The notes beneath the pieces are model-generated. The model was given only the letters and a program-made list of their open reading frames with translations, was not told the origin of the DNA and ran no database searches. Shown here in pieces: positions 23,354-34,100 of a DNA stretch of 64,000 nucleotides. This DNA is from Chondrosia reniformis. Taxonomy: Eukaryota; Porifera; Demospongiae; Chondrillida; Chondrillidae. The stretch spans positions 3,548,501-3,612,500 of the forward strand of contig OX359189.1 of NCBI GenBank assembly GCA_947172415.1. The letters are read 5' to 3'. A program made the translations under genes and the position numbers. How positions within the stretch are numbered: the first letter of the stretch is position 1; each line of letters starts with the position of its first letter.

Positions 23354-23788
23354 TTATCGTGCTTGGAACTCCCTTGCGTTCCCTACATCTTCTCCAAAGA
23401 TAGCCTTATGTTCCTCTAATACATCCTGGAGGTGCAGGGGGCAATAAATGCTGAAGATGGCCGGCCAGTTGAATTTGAATTTTGCTAATATGTCCCTTCC
23501 TAACAATGTAGGGCCATTACCAGCCACCACCAGAATACTGACTGGTTCCTTTTGTCCTTCATATTCTGCTTGTACTTGGATGTACCTTAGTACCTTCAGC
23601 TGCTCCCCTGTATATGTCCTAAGCTTTACCTTGGATGGGTGTACTCTTGGTCCATTTCCCTTCCAAAGTTGTTGATAGGTTTCTGCACTCATTACTGAGG
23701 AAGCTGCCCCAGTGTCTATTTCATTTGGCACCTCATCCTGATTAACCTTGATGATAACACTAATTGGTGCCGCTTTGGATGCTGACAT
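23354..23788 (-). pseudogene. Gypsy aspartic protease
   Basis: A 144-codon open stretch. EIDTGAASSVMSAETY holds the catalytic D-T-G and NGPTLLGRDILAKF the later family motif. This is the best-preserved domain of the element. Its start methionine is arbitrary because it is part of a polyprotein. Confidence 0.88.
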
Positions 23789-23949
23789 AGCAAATAGGTC
23801 ATAAGTATATATAGGTTGTTCCTCCTCCTCCTCTGACCCCTCCTTAATTACATTTGTTTTGCCACCATATGATTTCTTTGTCAGTGATGACTCTTTTCCT
23901 TTTTTGAATTCCTCAGGTGAGCAATGTCCATCACTCCAGGAAGCTCTAG

Positions 23950-24693
23950 CTATATGTCCAGTCTTTCCACAGCTATGGCATTCAGCTGTTTTAAAACGGC
24001 ATGCACTTGCAGTATGCTGCTTATACTCTTACATCTGTAACATCGGTTAGAGAACTCATCCCTGTTTCCCTTCCTATGGCTAGCATTTATCGCCAGAACA
24101 TGTTCCTGCGATCCTCCTAGCTCCTGCTTTCCAAGAGCAGCTTGTTTCTTTGCTTGCAGTTCTTTTGCGTCCTGTTCCGCTAACTCTGATGCCTGGGTTA
24201 GTCCAAATGCTCTTTCAAAGGTGAGTTCTGGCTCTGCCAAGATTCGGCGTTACAGTCTTGTGTCCTTTAGGCCGCACACCAGTCGATCCCGAAGCATATC
24301 TTCCAGTGTGTTACCAAATTTGCAATGTTGCGTTAATTGTTGTAATTCAGCTACGTAGTAGGCCACGTTTTCTCCTTCATTCTGGAACCGGGAATGAAAG
24401 TTGCTCCACAATTACTGACGGTCTCGGACAGAAGTGCTCTTGGACTCTTGCCACTAACTCCTTGAACTTGAATTCTGTCGATTTTTGTGGCACTACCAAA
24501 TTACGTATCAATTGATACGTGTTTGGCCCACAAATGCTAAGCAAAATTGCTCTCTGCTTGGCATCTTCCTTGACGTCGTTTGCCATGAAATATTGCACCA
24601 TCTTTCCGCGTATGATGGCCATTGCTCTCTGCTTTGATCAAATTCTCCTACTGTTCTGTGGGTTGTCATGCTAAAATCCTGCCCCGTCACCAC
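23950..24693 (-). pseudogene. Gypsy gag remnant
   Basis: Three frames in succession. The first two overlap around QRAILLSICGPNTYQLIRNL, a capsid-like motif of Gypsy gag proteins. The third has AFGLTQASELAEQDAKELQ followed by an N-R-C-Y-R-C zinc-knuckle start, which then runs off frame. The gag reading frame therefore carries at least two frameshifts. Confidence 0.8.
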
Positions 24694-24695
24694 TT

Positions 24696-24921
24696 TGTGA
24701 TATCCAGACTAACCAAGCGCAACACTGGCGTGGAACGTTTAATCATGATTGCAACAATTACAGTTGATACACACTAAAACTCAAAAAACTGATTAATGCA
24801 CAATGCAATTATACATATACTACAAGTGTTTTATACTAAAAATAGTCACATACACGAACTACCTAAAATGACATATATAATACAACTTAGCTATAGGTAA
24901 GTCTACATAAAAGTTACTACA
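24696..24921 (-). repeat. Gypsy LTR (5' LTR with respect to the element)
   Basis: 226 bp, partner of 20938-21162. It should contain the element's promoter, but no core motif can be named with confidence. Unit 3 sequence (CTAGTAATTTC) resumes immediately to the right. Confidence 0.92.
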
Positions 24922-24958
24922 CTAGTAATTTCTTGTATATGGACAATCATGTCTATTA

Positions 24959-26421
24959 ACTTGAAAATACTCGAGTGGCTAGGTTCCATAATAACTTTGC
25001 TTTACTGAAACTACTCTAGCCGAACACTGAAAAAAATCAAATCAAACTTTTTGACCCCAATCCAGAGGTCCTCATCAGTGATAATAAGTACAACCAATTG
25101 GCAAGGTGGCTTATATATTACTGTGTGGCAGCCACTTATTTATCATACCAGGGAGGTTGCTACTTCAAATTTTTGGTACAGTTATGGGGTCACCTGTGTC
25201 TGTCACGGTGGCTAACCTTGTTATGGAAGACATTGAAGAGCGAGCGCTTGCATGCATCTTGCTCACACTACCCTCTGTTTGGAAGAGATATGTTAATGAC
25301 ATGCTAACAGCTCTCCTATGGGATTACATCAAACAGTTCCATCAGCACATCAACGCCATTGAGTCCTCCATCGAGTTCACGATCAAGCAGGAGGTTAATG
25401 GCTCCATCCCATTCCTGGACACCAGGATAATCTGACATGATGATGGTTCCTTGTCTACTGTAGTGTTCCAAAAAGAGACTCACACGGACTGCCACCTGGA
25501 CGTTTTCTCACATCATCCATTGCCCAAAAAACAGCAGTGGTCCGCAACTTACTAGCCCGGGCAGATAGGATATGCACTATGTCATAGACAAGGATAAAGA
25601 GAGGGAGCACATCATTAGAGCACTACAGAACAATGGTCAATGGCCCATGGACAATTGTGGCCGTAATCGGCACCCTACATCTCTCCTTCCCTCCAAAAAA
25701 GAGCAAGATCCACCCAAGATATCGGTGACCCTCTTGTACATCCGACATCTGTCAGAGTCCATTAGATGGATCCTCATCCCTTTAGGAGTCCGCACCTGCT
25801 TCCGTCTATACCAGACTCTAAAACAGATCCTTGTACACCTGAAGGACCACATGCATCCTTCCTAAACAACACTCTGGTGTGGTTTACAGTATCCCTTGTA
25901 GAACGTGTACAAAGGTATACATTAGCCAGACAGGCCGTACTTTGGAAACCCGAGCACAAAAGGGTGCTGCGCTGGTTTCAGGAGAGAGATCAATCTATCT
26001 GCAATGGCTCAGCATGTAGTGGTCGAGGGGCACGACAGACTGGATGGAAGCTACAGTGGTAGATGGCCACCCCCATTTCCACCAGAGATGTGCTTTGGAG
26101 ACTTGGCACATCCAGCTCAAGACAATACAATGAACAGAGATGCGGGCCCTTTGCCCTCGGTGTATGACCCTCTCATTCAATGGGACAAAAGTGAATTGAC
26201 AATTATGACAATAGCCTTTTCTATTTTACTATGCTATTGTATCACCTATATTTTTATTGATACACCCTCACACACTTTATTGATTTCTGCCCCATACTAT
26301 ATAAGCCACCTTGCCAATTGGTTGTACTTATTATCACTAATGAGAACCTCTGGATTGGGGTCGAAACATTTGATTTGATTTTTTCAGTGTTTGGCTAGAG
26401 TAGTTTCAGTAAAGCTAAGTT
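24959..26421 (+). mobile_element. Penelope-like element with inverted terminal repeats
   Basis: A 14-bp target duplication (AATCATGTCTATTA) flanks it exactly at 24945-24958 and 26422-26435. Terminal repeats of about 110 bp at 24990-25118 and 26300-26421 are inverted, sharing GAAACTACTCTAGCC and the GACCCCAATCCAGAGG core. The left one has about 30 extra bases at its outer end. Inside are a partial RT and a GIY-YIG nuclease remnant on the plus strand, both broken. Confidence 0.88.
25106..26045 (+). pseudogene. Penelope-like RT and GIY-YIG fragments
   Basis: RT part at about 25180-25435: MGSPVSVTVANLVMEDIEE, WKRYVNDM (the Y-V-D-D site changed to Y-V-N-D) and EFTIKQEVNGSIPFLDTRI. The rest is shifted. 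The GIY-YIG part at about 25880-26045 shows CRTCTKVYI and QTGRTLETRAQKG-like readings in alternating frames, then WLSMxxVVEGHDR. Frameshifts, stops and the lost catalytic Asp show it is inactive. Confidence 0.8.
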
Positions 26422-26739
26422 AATCATGTCTATTATTTTAATCATCTTTTACTCCCCATGCTAATCTGTCACTCCCATCCTACTCTTTTTAATCTCCCGT
26501 ATTTTTCTTTATTAACTGGATGCCTAGAATAGTAGGCTAAAGGTCTCAAAATAAGATACATGATTTGTCTTTCTTATAACATATTATAACATATACTAAT
26601 TCATGAAAGAAGAATGTTTAGATAATCACATGCATGGAACAAATTGTATGTCTGTAAATATCAAAATACGTATATAGCTATATGATATCTGCAAACACAT
26701 TATGTAAATACTACACTATAAATTTGCTTAATGAAGCAG

Positions 26740-29604
26740 TTATTGTACAAAATTATTCAATTTACTGATAAGGTTCTTTAAGTGTAATACCACTGTTGGC
26801 ACGAGCAATGTAGTTATCACCGAGAAGAACCAGGAAAAGTTGATACTGGATCTCAGAGGTAGTCTAATGTCCATGAGGATTAAGCAATGGATACCCAGCA
26901 GAAAGGTAGCTCCACATAAAGCTAGTGTAGCAAGGAATAGCCAGAACAGACATCTCCATAAGCCTTCTCTCCAGTGAACCGCCACACTGTTGTTTATCAT
27001 GAATATTTGATCTAGACTGACAAATGCAGCTAAAAATGCAATGGTACTGCAGGCAATGAGCAGAATAGCTGCAAACACGAACCCATTCCGGTATGGGTCT
27101 GTCAATACAGCTAATATGGTTATAGGACCATAGTATCCTAGATATCCAAATATGGAACAAACGGAACTCCAAATTACAAATGTTACAATAATTCTGTTTG
27201 ATCTTTTCTTGCTGATTAGCTTAAAGGTAATTATTCGGATGAGGTTTACCAAAGCCGTTGGTACAGGTAGGTGTTGTGGAATATCAGCTCTTTTTACTAA
27301 CACAATGCTAGTGACAAGCGTCATCACAATAGCAAGAGATAGAGCAAGTCCAAATGTATGGTCTAAACGGCCTAACATATAACAATTCCAGTTGTTCATT
27401 ATAACTGCCACTGAGAGTGTTGCGCTTTTAGTCAAAACGAACACATTGAACAATGCAGCAAACAATGCTAATCCCCAAATGTAACTAAACGAAGATGGAG
27501 AAAGAGCCAGTTGTAGAAAATAGTTCCTCATCTTAATTTGGTTTGCAACAATGATAATTGCAATTGGCCAGCATATAAATACTCCAATTCTAAAAACAAT
27601 CACAGTAATGAATATTGGTACTGAGAGACACTCAAAGTTGCAGAAGATGTTTCTTTCCTTATGAATAACACAACTATATCCCATGGAATCAGAATATTCT
27701 GCAGTTTCAACCTTTCTCTTTAGAAGTGCTGCTCTAAGCTACAAACAATGAAAAAATCCAAGCAATTAGTTACGTATGTATGTATGGTATGGAACGCAGT
27801 TTGTAACCAAAAACCTTATAATGAAATTACTTTGTCACCACATATATAAGTTCTTTAAAGGCTTACGTTTATATACCGTATATGTCCGTGTAGAAGCCGG
27901 GCTCAAAACTCCCTGGAAAGAAATAGAGGCCCGGGCCTCTATTCAGACATATACAGTAGATACATAAATATAATACACACCCATAAATAAGGTGATATGA
28001 TATAACATCTAGATATTCTTATTGTATTTTTTAGTCACATTTTCAATTCACTTTAGATCTCTTATCAGAGAGTACGGCAGTACTCTAAGTAGGGATGGCC
28101 GAAAAAAACATGGCCGCCCTATCCAATGTATTATCAATTAACACCTCATAAATCAACGATAGGATTTTCGGTTGTATACCAGTGTTTGCAGTCCTTTTGC
28201 ATATTTTTCTAAACGCCAAAACATGTTTCAATGCTCTACAACCTTGGCAAAGTGGTTAAACCGAAGTAGGCCAAATTCTGAAATTCCTCATTTTTGTTAT
28301 TTTTTCAAATGAGCTAGCGCTAGCATGCAAACTTACGCAGGTACACACAAGTACTAAATCGTCATTATTGTTTCCGAACTAGAGAATAGGCTACCCTAGA
28401 TTTCAACGCGCTCTATCCGAAGCGTGTTACTTTTGAAGGTGCTTATTTTAGGGCCTTTCTGAACGCAATTTTTTAATTAACTTTCAAATTCTCTGTATAA
28501 AGTAAATAAAACATTTAAAAAATGAAATGAGAAGTAGGGATGGCAGTCCTTGCATACCTATTACATCTAGAAAAAGTAACGAAACAAGAAAGTGATCATA
28601 TGGTAAGGCTAACATTGCAGAAGTGGCATACTGAAACTTAACTATACACATCACTTCTATGTTTGGGCGCATCATGGATATACTAGAAGTAGGGATCGAT
28701 GCGCCCAAACATAGAAGTGATGTATATATTTAAGTTCATATGATCACTTTCTTGTTTCGTTACTTTTTCTAGATGTGCCAATCACTATTATAGTGCCATC
28801 CCTACTTTAAACTTCATTTTTGAATGTTTTTATTTAACTTTATATATATATATGTGATTCATTATTAATATCCATTAAGTTGCATTTAAAATGAAATTTA
28901 AAGTTTCATTTAGTATGTGTTTAATTCAATATTCTGTTTTAATACATTTCAATTTTCTTTATTATTCAGACATACAATACGTACACTGAATATATTCCTT
29001 TCAAGAAATGTGTTTTGTACATACATACACCTAGGATATAGTAATTATTGACCAAACTCACAAGTAAGGTAACTGAATGTAGAATTGACTCAGATTGTGG
29101 TACTTGAAATCGCAGAGTCAAGCATACAAAAGGGTAGTCAGTTATAATGGGATTGGTCTTAAAGAAGACTCCTGAAATTATCTGTGGAACAAACAGTCCT
29201 ATTTCATTGAGTACAGTCCCTGTTGCCAGCATGTTAGTTGTAGATGAATACCACATAGTTCCTAAGACATTCTCTTCTCCATTGAGTTCTGTGATGATAC
29301 CTGCATATGGTGTCTGGCTGCATATTGGCTGAAAAACAGGAGTTGCATTTGTGAAGAAAACGAGAGTGGCAAACTGAGGCACTGCATGGTTAATAGGATA
29401 GAAGGCATCCATCAATCTCTGATAGTTTTCTTGATCAGAAATGATAGCTGTGACAATATCATCAGTATAATCACATATTTCTTGATATTGACATGTCCAG
29501 TTGTAGTCTTGCTTTTCACAAACTACACACTGTAATACAGCCATCAAAAATAGATTATTGATGATCACAGTTTTTTTTACTATTTTGTCTCTGCAAGTAA
29601 CCAT
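26740..29604 (-). CDS. Seven-pass membrane protein with secreted-type ectodomain, copy 3
   Basis: Exons 29604-29062 (181 codons) and 27738-26740 (332 codons plus stop), joined at the same donor (CTT|GTGAGT) and acceptor (TTTGTAG|CTTAGAG) as the other copies, phase 0, giving 513 residues. The signal peptide region has a small insertion (KIVKKTVIINN) relative to copies 1 and 2. The membrane exon has about 25 substitutions against copy 1, mostly conservative and mostly in membrane segments or outer loops. Both exons are free of stops, so selection may still act. The intron contains a full palindromic element. Family unrecognised; receptor role inferred from topology alone. Confidence 0.72.
27870..27965. 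repeat. Short inverted-repeat element
   Basis: About 90 bp with complementary ends: ACCGTATATGTCCGTGTAGA on the left against TATTCAGACATATACAGT on the right, and a CCGGGC / GCCCGGG centre. It is absent from the same intron in copies 1 and 2. It looks like a very small MITE; no TSD was confirmed. Confidence 0.5.
28065..28850. mobile_element. Palindromic element, complete copy in intron of copy 3
   Basis: Arm at 28065-28500, starting GAGAGTACGGCAGTACTCT and including ATGGCCGCCC, followed by a palindrome at 28501-28850 whose arms meet near 28680. It is a diverged subfamily of the element at 7720-8628 and closer to the pieces at 9925 and 13397. It fills much of the intron between exons 27738 and 29062. 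Confidence 0.8.
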
Positions 29605-30079
29605 ATTAAGTATATAGATCTATCAGAACAAGTTACAACTTCTGAATAGAGTATATATATATATCACTTTACTGGCATCGGCTGTATTATTCGCTTTCTA
29701 ACTTAGAGTACATGCATACTAGACTATATAAGCAGATACAGATTTATGTATTATAATATAAATAAATTTCTACTTATATAGTCTATACATGGACATTTCT
29801 AAATACACACATTATATTTTCAGTATCAATCTTATAACACCACATACACATAGTGTACACTCCATTTAATCCACAGCAATTGGTTCAGGCATTCGTATAT
29901 CCTACATTCACCTGAACTTGCAGAAGTTTAATTGAACTTGAATATTTGCATTACAAGATTTACTGTATTAATTTCCAGAATTATGGTATGTGCACTGTTC
30001 AAAATGGGTGGTATATATTCTAAATCCTACTGCTTTTAATATGAACATGCTTGTATTACCATAAGCATATATTATGAAA

Positions 30080-30960
30080 AGGCCATCCTTACCACAATTA
30101 TGCCAGATATTCAGGAGGCTGCTGGATTACTCCAACTTTGTGCTGGCCAACAGGCTGGCAGTGAAGCAGCAGTGCACACCAGGTGTCACATCTTCAATGA
30201 TTCCAACTCACAGGTGATGCTCCTTGTGGATGCTACCAATACATTCAATTCGCTGAATCGTCAGACAGCCCTAATCATTCCATATGTCCACCTCATGCCA
30301 CAGTCCTGACCAACACATACAGATCTGATGTCCAGTTTCACATTGATGAATAAACCCTCCACTCATGTGAAGGCATCACCCAAGGGGATCCATTGTATGT
30401 GATAGGCATTCTCCCTCTCATCCAGCAGCTCAACCCCATGGCAGCCACACAAATATGGTTTGCGGATAATGCAACAGCATGCAGGTGATCAAATCTGGTT
30501 CAGCATCTACATGAATGGTGAACTATATAGATTACATTGCTGGGACATCCTTCGGCTACCACACCAATCCAGCCAAGACTTGGCTCATCGTGAAAGTGAA
30601 ACACTTACCATCTGCAAAAATGACATTTGCAAGCACTGGTGTCAACGTAATTACATCACCATACTTGGAAATCGCCTTCTTGGTGTAGCCCTGGGTTCCA
30701 CATTATTTGTTGAAGGCTATACGCAGTGTAAGGTCAGCCAATGGGTTGACACAGTGAAGAGGCTGTTTTGTATTGCCCATAAGCAGCCACATGCTACTTA
30801 CTCTACTTTACCCATGGCCTTGTTAGCAATGGAGCTACTTGATGCACACCATCCCAGACATCTCTGACTTGCTAGCAGCCTTTGATGAAGTAATCAACAC
30901 TCACTTTAGCCCCACCCTAACTGGACATGGCAGCAGTACAAGCTGATGAACAGAGTTTAC
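30080..30960 (+). pseudogene. LINE reverse-transcriptase fragment
   Basis: Plus-strand readings give AAGLLQLCAGQQAGSEAAVH, then VMLLVDATNTFNSLNRQTAL (RT motif with the first catalytic Asp), CEGITQGDPL-like text near 30370, a shifted W-F-A-D-N segment near 30455 in place of FADD, and SQWVDTVKRLFCIAHKQPHA. Frames switch several times. It ends about 150 bp before the DDX18 start and marks the right end of unit 3. Confidence 0.8.
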
Positions 30961-31111
30961 AATGAGGTGCTGGGGTTCTTCTGTATTGACAGACTTGTAA
31001 TATATAAACATAACTGGGTGAATTGTGGTACGAAATTTACGAAAAGGACGTGCTAATGAAAAGATAATCTTCGTTTTAGTCGTATACGACAAACAAAACA
31101 CGCTTTCAAAA

Positions 31112-34100
31112 ATGGCGTCTTTTGAAGTGAGGAAACTCAAAAAAAGGATTAATAGGAAACGCACTATGGCAGTTGTACAGGAAGACGACGAAGGTTTATC
31201 ATTAAATTAGTATTTTTGTTTTAATAAAAGGTTTCATGGTGGTTTGGTTGTAGACAAAAATAATTATAATACGTACGTAGTCCTATCTAATTTATAGCTT
31301 TTGTTTTTGTACCTCTTTCTTTAGATAAAACTGTCAGCAAGAAATTGAAAGAAGCAGTGGTCAGGGATGAAACTGTCAGTGACGAAAGAGTTGTAACAAA
31401 CGCTACCAAGGCTGAAGGTGAGATTAAAAAATCAAAACATCATAAGATACATTAATAGATTAGAAAGTGTGACAGTGTAGAGTATTAGTTAGTAACCTCA
31501 CACACAAATAGGTCTCAATGTTAACAGCTAAGGAGATGTACATTACATGATATAATTTTTACAATATTCTCTGGTAGGTGATGTTGGTGATGTTGAAGTA
31601 GCTATTCAAAAGAGTGGAGTAGATGGAGATGCTATAGATGACACAAAGTTTGAGACCCTGAAAGATGTGGTGTGCCAGAAAACATTACGTGCTATTAGTG
31701 ACATGGGGTTTACTAAAATGACTGAGATTCAACATAAATGTATAAGACATTTGTTAAGTGGAAGGTATGGCAACTCTGAAGTGTGTTATTATAGTATTTT
31801 AGAATTTGTTTACAGTGGAACCCCTCTAATGCAGACACTGCTGGGACTCACAAAAGCGTCCTAATTATAGAGGTAGTCCTCATTTCAGGGGATGCACTAC
31901 TAATGTGTTCAGTTGACATTCTATTATGATAATACCTCTAGTCGGCTAGTCAAGAAACAAATAGTTATCTTTGTTACTTTTGTTCTAATTTGGCTTCGTA
32001 GAAGGCTATTAGAATGAAAACGTATGCTCACGGTCATGAATAATATTAAACGGAGAATAGTGCATATGCACCGTTTTATTGCTGCTGAGGAAGAAGTTAG
32101 AGCAATTGGTTATCAATTTTTGCTTCACTATATGTAACCTATGATCTATCTTCCATCTTAATTAATAACACGACCTCGTGGTCTTGAAGCGCCTTGTGTT
32201 TATCGTTTGTAGGTCCAGAAGCCTATCTTAAGTGCTTGAAGGAGCCTTGACATTGATTTTTGTACTAACTGCATTAACAAGCTACCATTATAATAATAAA
32301 CATATATGTTACATAGGTTTGGGGACTGTAAATTGTCTGCTTCACAGAATATGGGGGTTTCCGCATTTCAATGATTTAGTATGTACACTAGCTAATGTAA
32401 TTTCATTTGGGATCTGATGTAGCAGTCGATATACAGTTGATGGTCACTTTTCAGGGATGTCTGCGGAGAGGGGTTCCACTATATGGTAGATGTTAGCATG
32501 TTGCATTAGGTTATAGTTATTTTTATGGTAATATTTAACATAACTGATAGGAACTTAAAAGATATAATGTCCTCCCATGTGACATGACATGTAGCAGCAT
32601 GCTGTAGTCATTTTCGTGGATGAGTCAGTGGAGTCTGTATAAGTTGAATCTCTTGGTACCCAAAATCTGTTAGAAAAACTGTACTTACACTAGTCAGAAT
32701 CCATTATTCAGTAATTAACAATAATCAAAGCGTAAGTTACTCTACTCTCATTGGTGGATTGGCTGAAAAGACATGGCTGCCTATTCAATCTATTAACAAC
32801 TATCTCATAAATCAACAGCAAAATGTTGGTTGCATTAGACTACTTTTATATGCTTTTCTAAACTTCACAACCCATTTCAGCACTCTATGTACGTACATTC
32901 ACAAAGTGGGCATAGGATCAGAAATTACTGTAATAGTTTGGAATATCTAAGACAGTGGAACCCGCCATTATGCCACTCTGAAATGTAGACTTCATATTTG
33001 CATGGACAAAAATCCATACCCATTTGTATTTGTTATCCCTCTGTGTGTTATTACTCCTGACATATGGAAACCTCACTAATATGTTTACTAGTATACAGTT
33101 GTTCAGAGCATGGGAGAGGCATTACTGTGGCAATTGTAGCTCAGTGGCAGAGCAACTGGTGGTCTTAACCAGCTGTCCTGGGTTCAATTCCCAGCAATTG
33201 TTTCTTTCATGTTTTTCCCTCTTTATGATGTTTCATGGATTATTACGTACTTGTGGTTTGATTATCACATCGATTATTCATAAATAATATTAAAATACAA
33301 AGACATAAAAAAGCTAAAAGATGCAGTTTATGTGGACAGTGAAACAACTCAGTACTTTTGTAATCATACACTCAGTGTAAGCCTGTAACCTCAACAATTG
33401 ATCAAAACAAGGTACCTCAAGTGTTGATCTGTAGATCTCCATCATTTGTTAAAGAGGCTATGTAGGTAAAATGAATCTTTTATAAGTGAAAACAGACAGT
33501 TTTATGGTTTGTAATAATTGTGAATGAGTAATATGACAGTGACTGAAAATAAGATGATGACAGACTTTGGTACATCATTTGGGCATAGGGTTGAGGAAGG
33601 AAACCAAACTACTTACAGTAGGTTTAAACCACAATCCAGCCCTATGAAGATCCTTCTGTTGGTGAGGTTGGTTGCAGTCTTGGCAGATTACAATTTCACC
33701 TAGTGTCCATCATGCATGTTCTGCAACTCCATTCTTCCAATCATGTCTCTACTATAAGAGTGTGATTGTGTCAAGATTGATATGATATCAAGGGAGTAGT
33801 CCTATTAATTCTCAAAATACAAAACTTAAGTCTACACCATAAGGGATTTGAATCACAATGATGTAACAAAGTACTACGTCAAGTGGGGCATGGTGTATGT
33901 AAGGAGAAACAGGAAGTACTAGTCATTAAGTATTAGAAAACGGTGTTGTACATAGATTTCTCATGGAATATATTGTCTTTAAAAAGTTGACTTATTTGGT
34001 TCTGTAGTGGTTTGTTTCTCTAATAGCTTGTGCAATCAAGTATGACCTCATTGAAAGTGGTGATTTTTTCATTTTGGGAATAATGCCTATATATGTAGGT

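Larger units (their letters stand above)
20938..24921 (-). mobile_element. Gypsy-type LTR retrotransposon, decayed but full-length
   Basis: Two direct LTRs (20938-21162 and 24696-24921) starting TG and ending CA on the minus strand. A polypurine tract (minus GGAGGGAGAGA, plus 21163-21175) lies next to the downstream LTR. The primer-binding region starts with TGGTGACGGGG on the minus strand just inside the other LTR. Minus-strand order is gag with zinc knuckle, protease, RT, RNase H and integrase, as in Ty3/Gypsy. Many stops and frameshifts break the polyprotein. It inserted into the CCTAGTAAT site of unit 3; a 4-bp TAGT repeat at the borders is a possible target duplication. Confidence 0.92.
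20720..30075. repeat. Segmental duplication unit 3
   Basis: Third and most divergent copy of the seven-pass gene unit. It is interrupted by a Gypsy element (20938-24921) and a Penelope-like element (24959-26421), with unit sequence resuming after each. At the far end homology stops near 30075, where an RT fragment begins, so the minisatellite region is missing. Confidence 0.88.

Noticed and set aside
23034..23447. 137-codon plus-strand frame
   Set aside because: Antisense to the Gypsy RT and protease; no own family signature.
33131..33200. Possible tRNA gene (also 59062-59131 on the minus strand)
   Set aside because: A and B boxes are good, but the anticodon loop does not fold canonically with T33. 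The copies share a long non-tRNA tail, so they are SINE heads.
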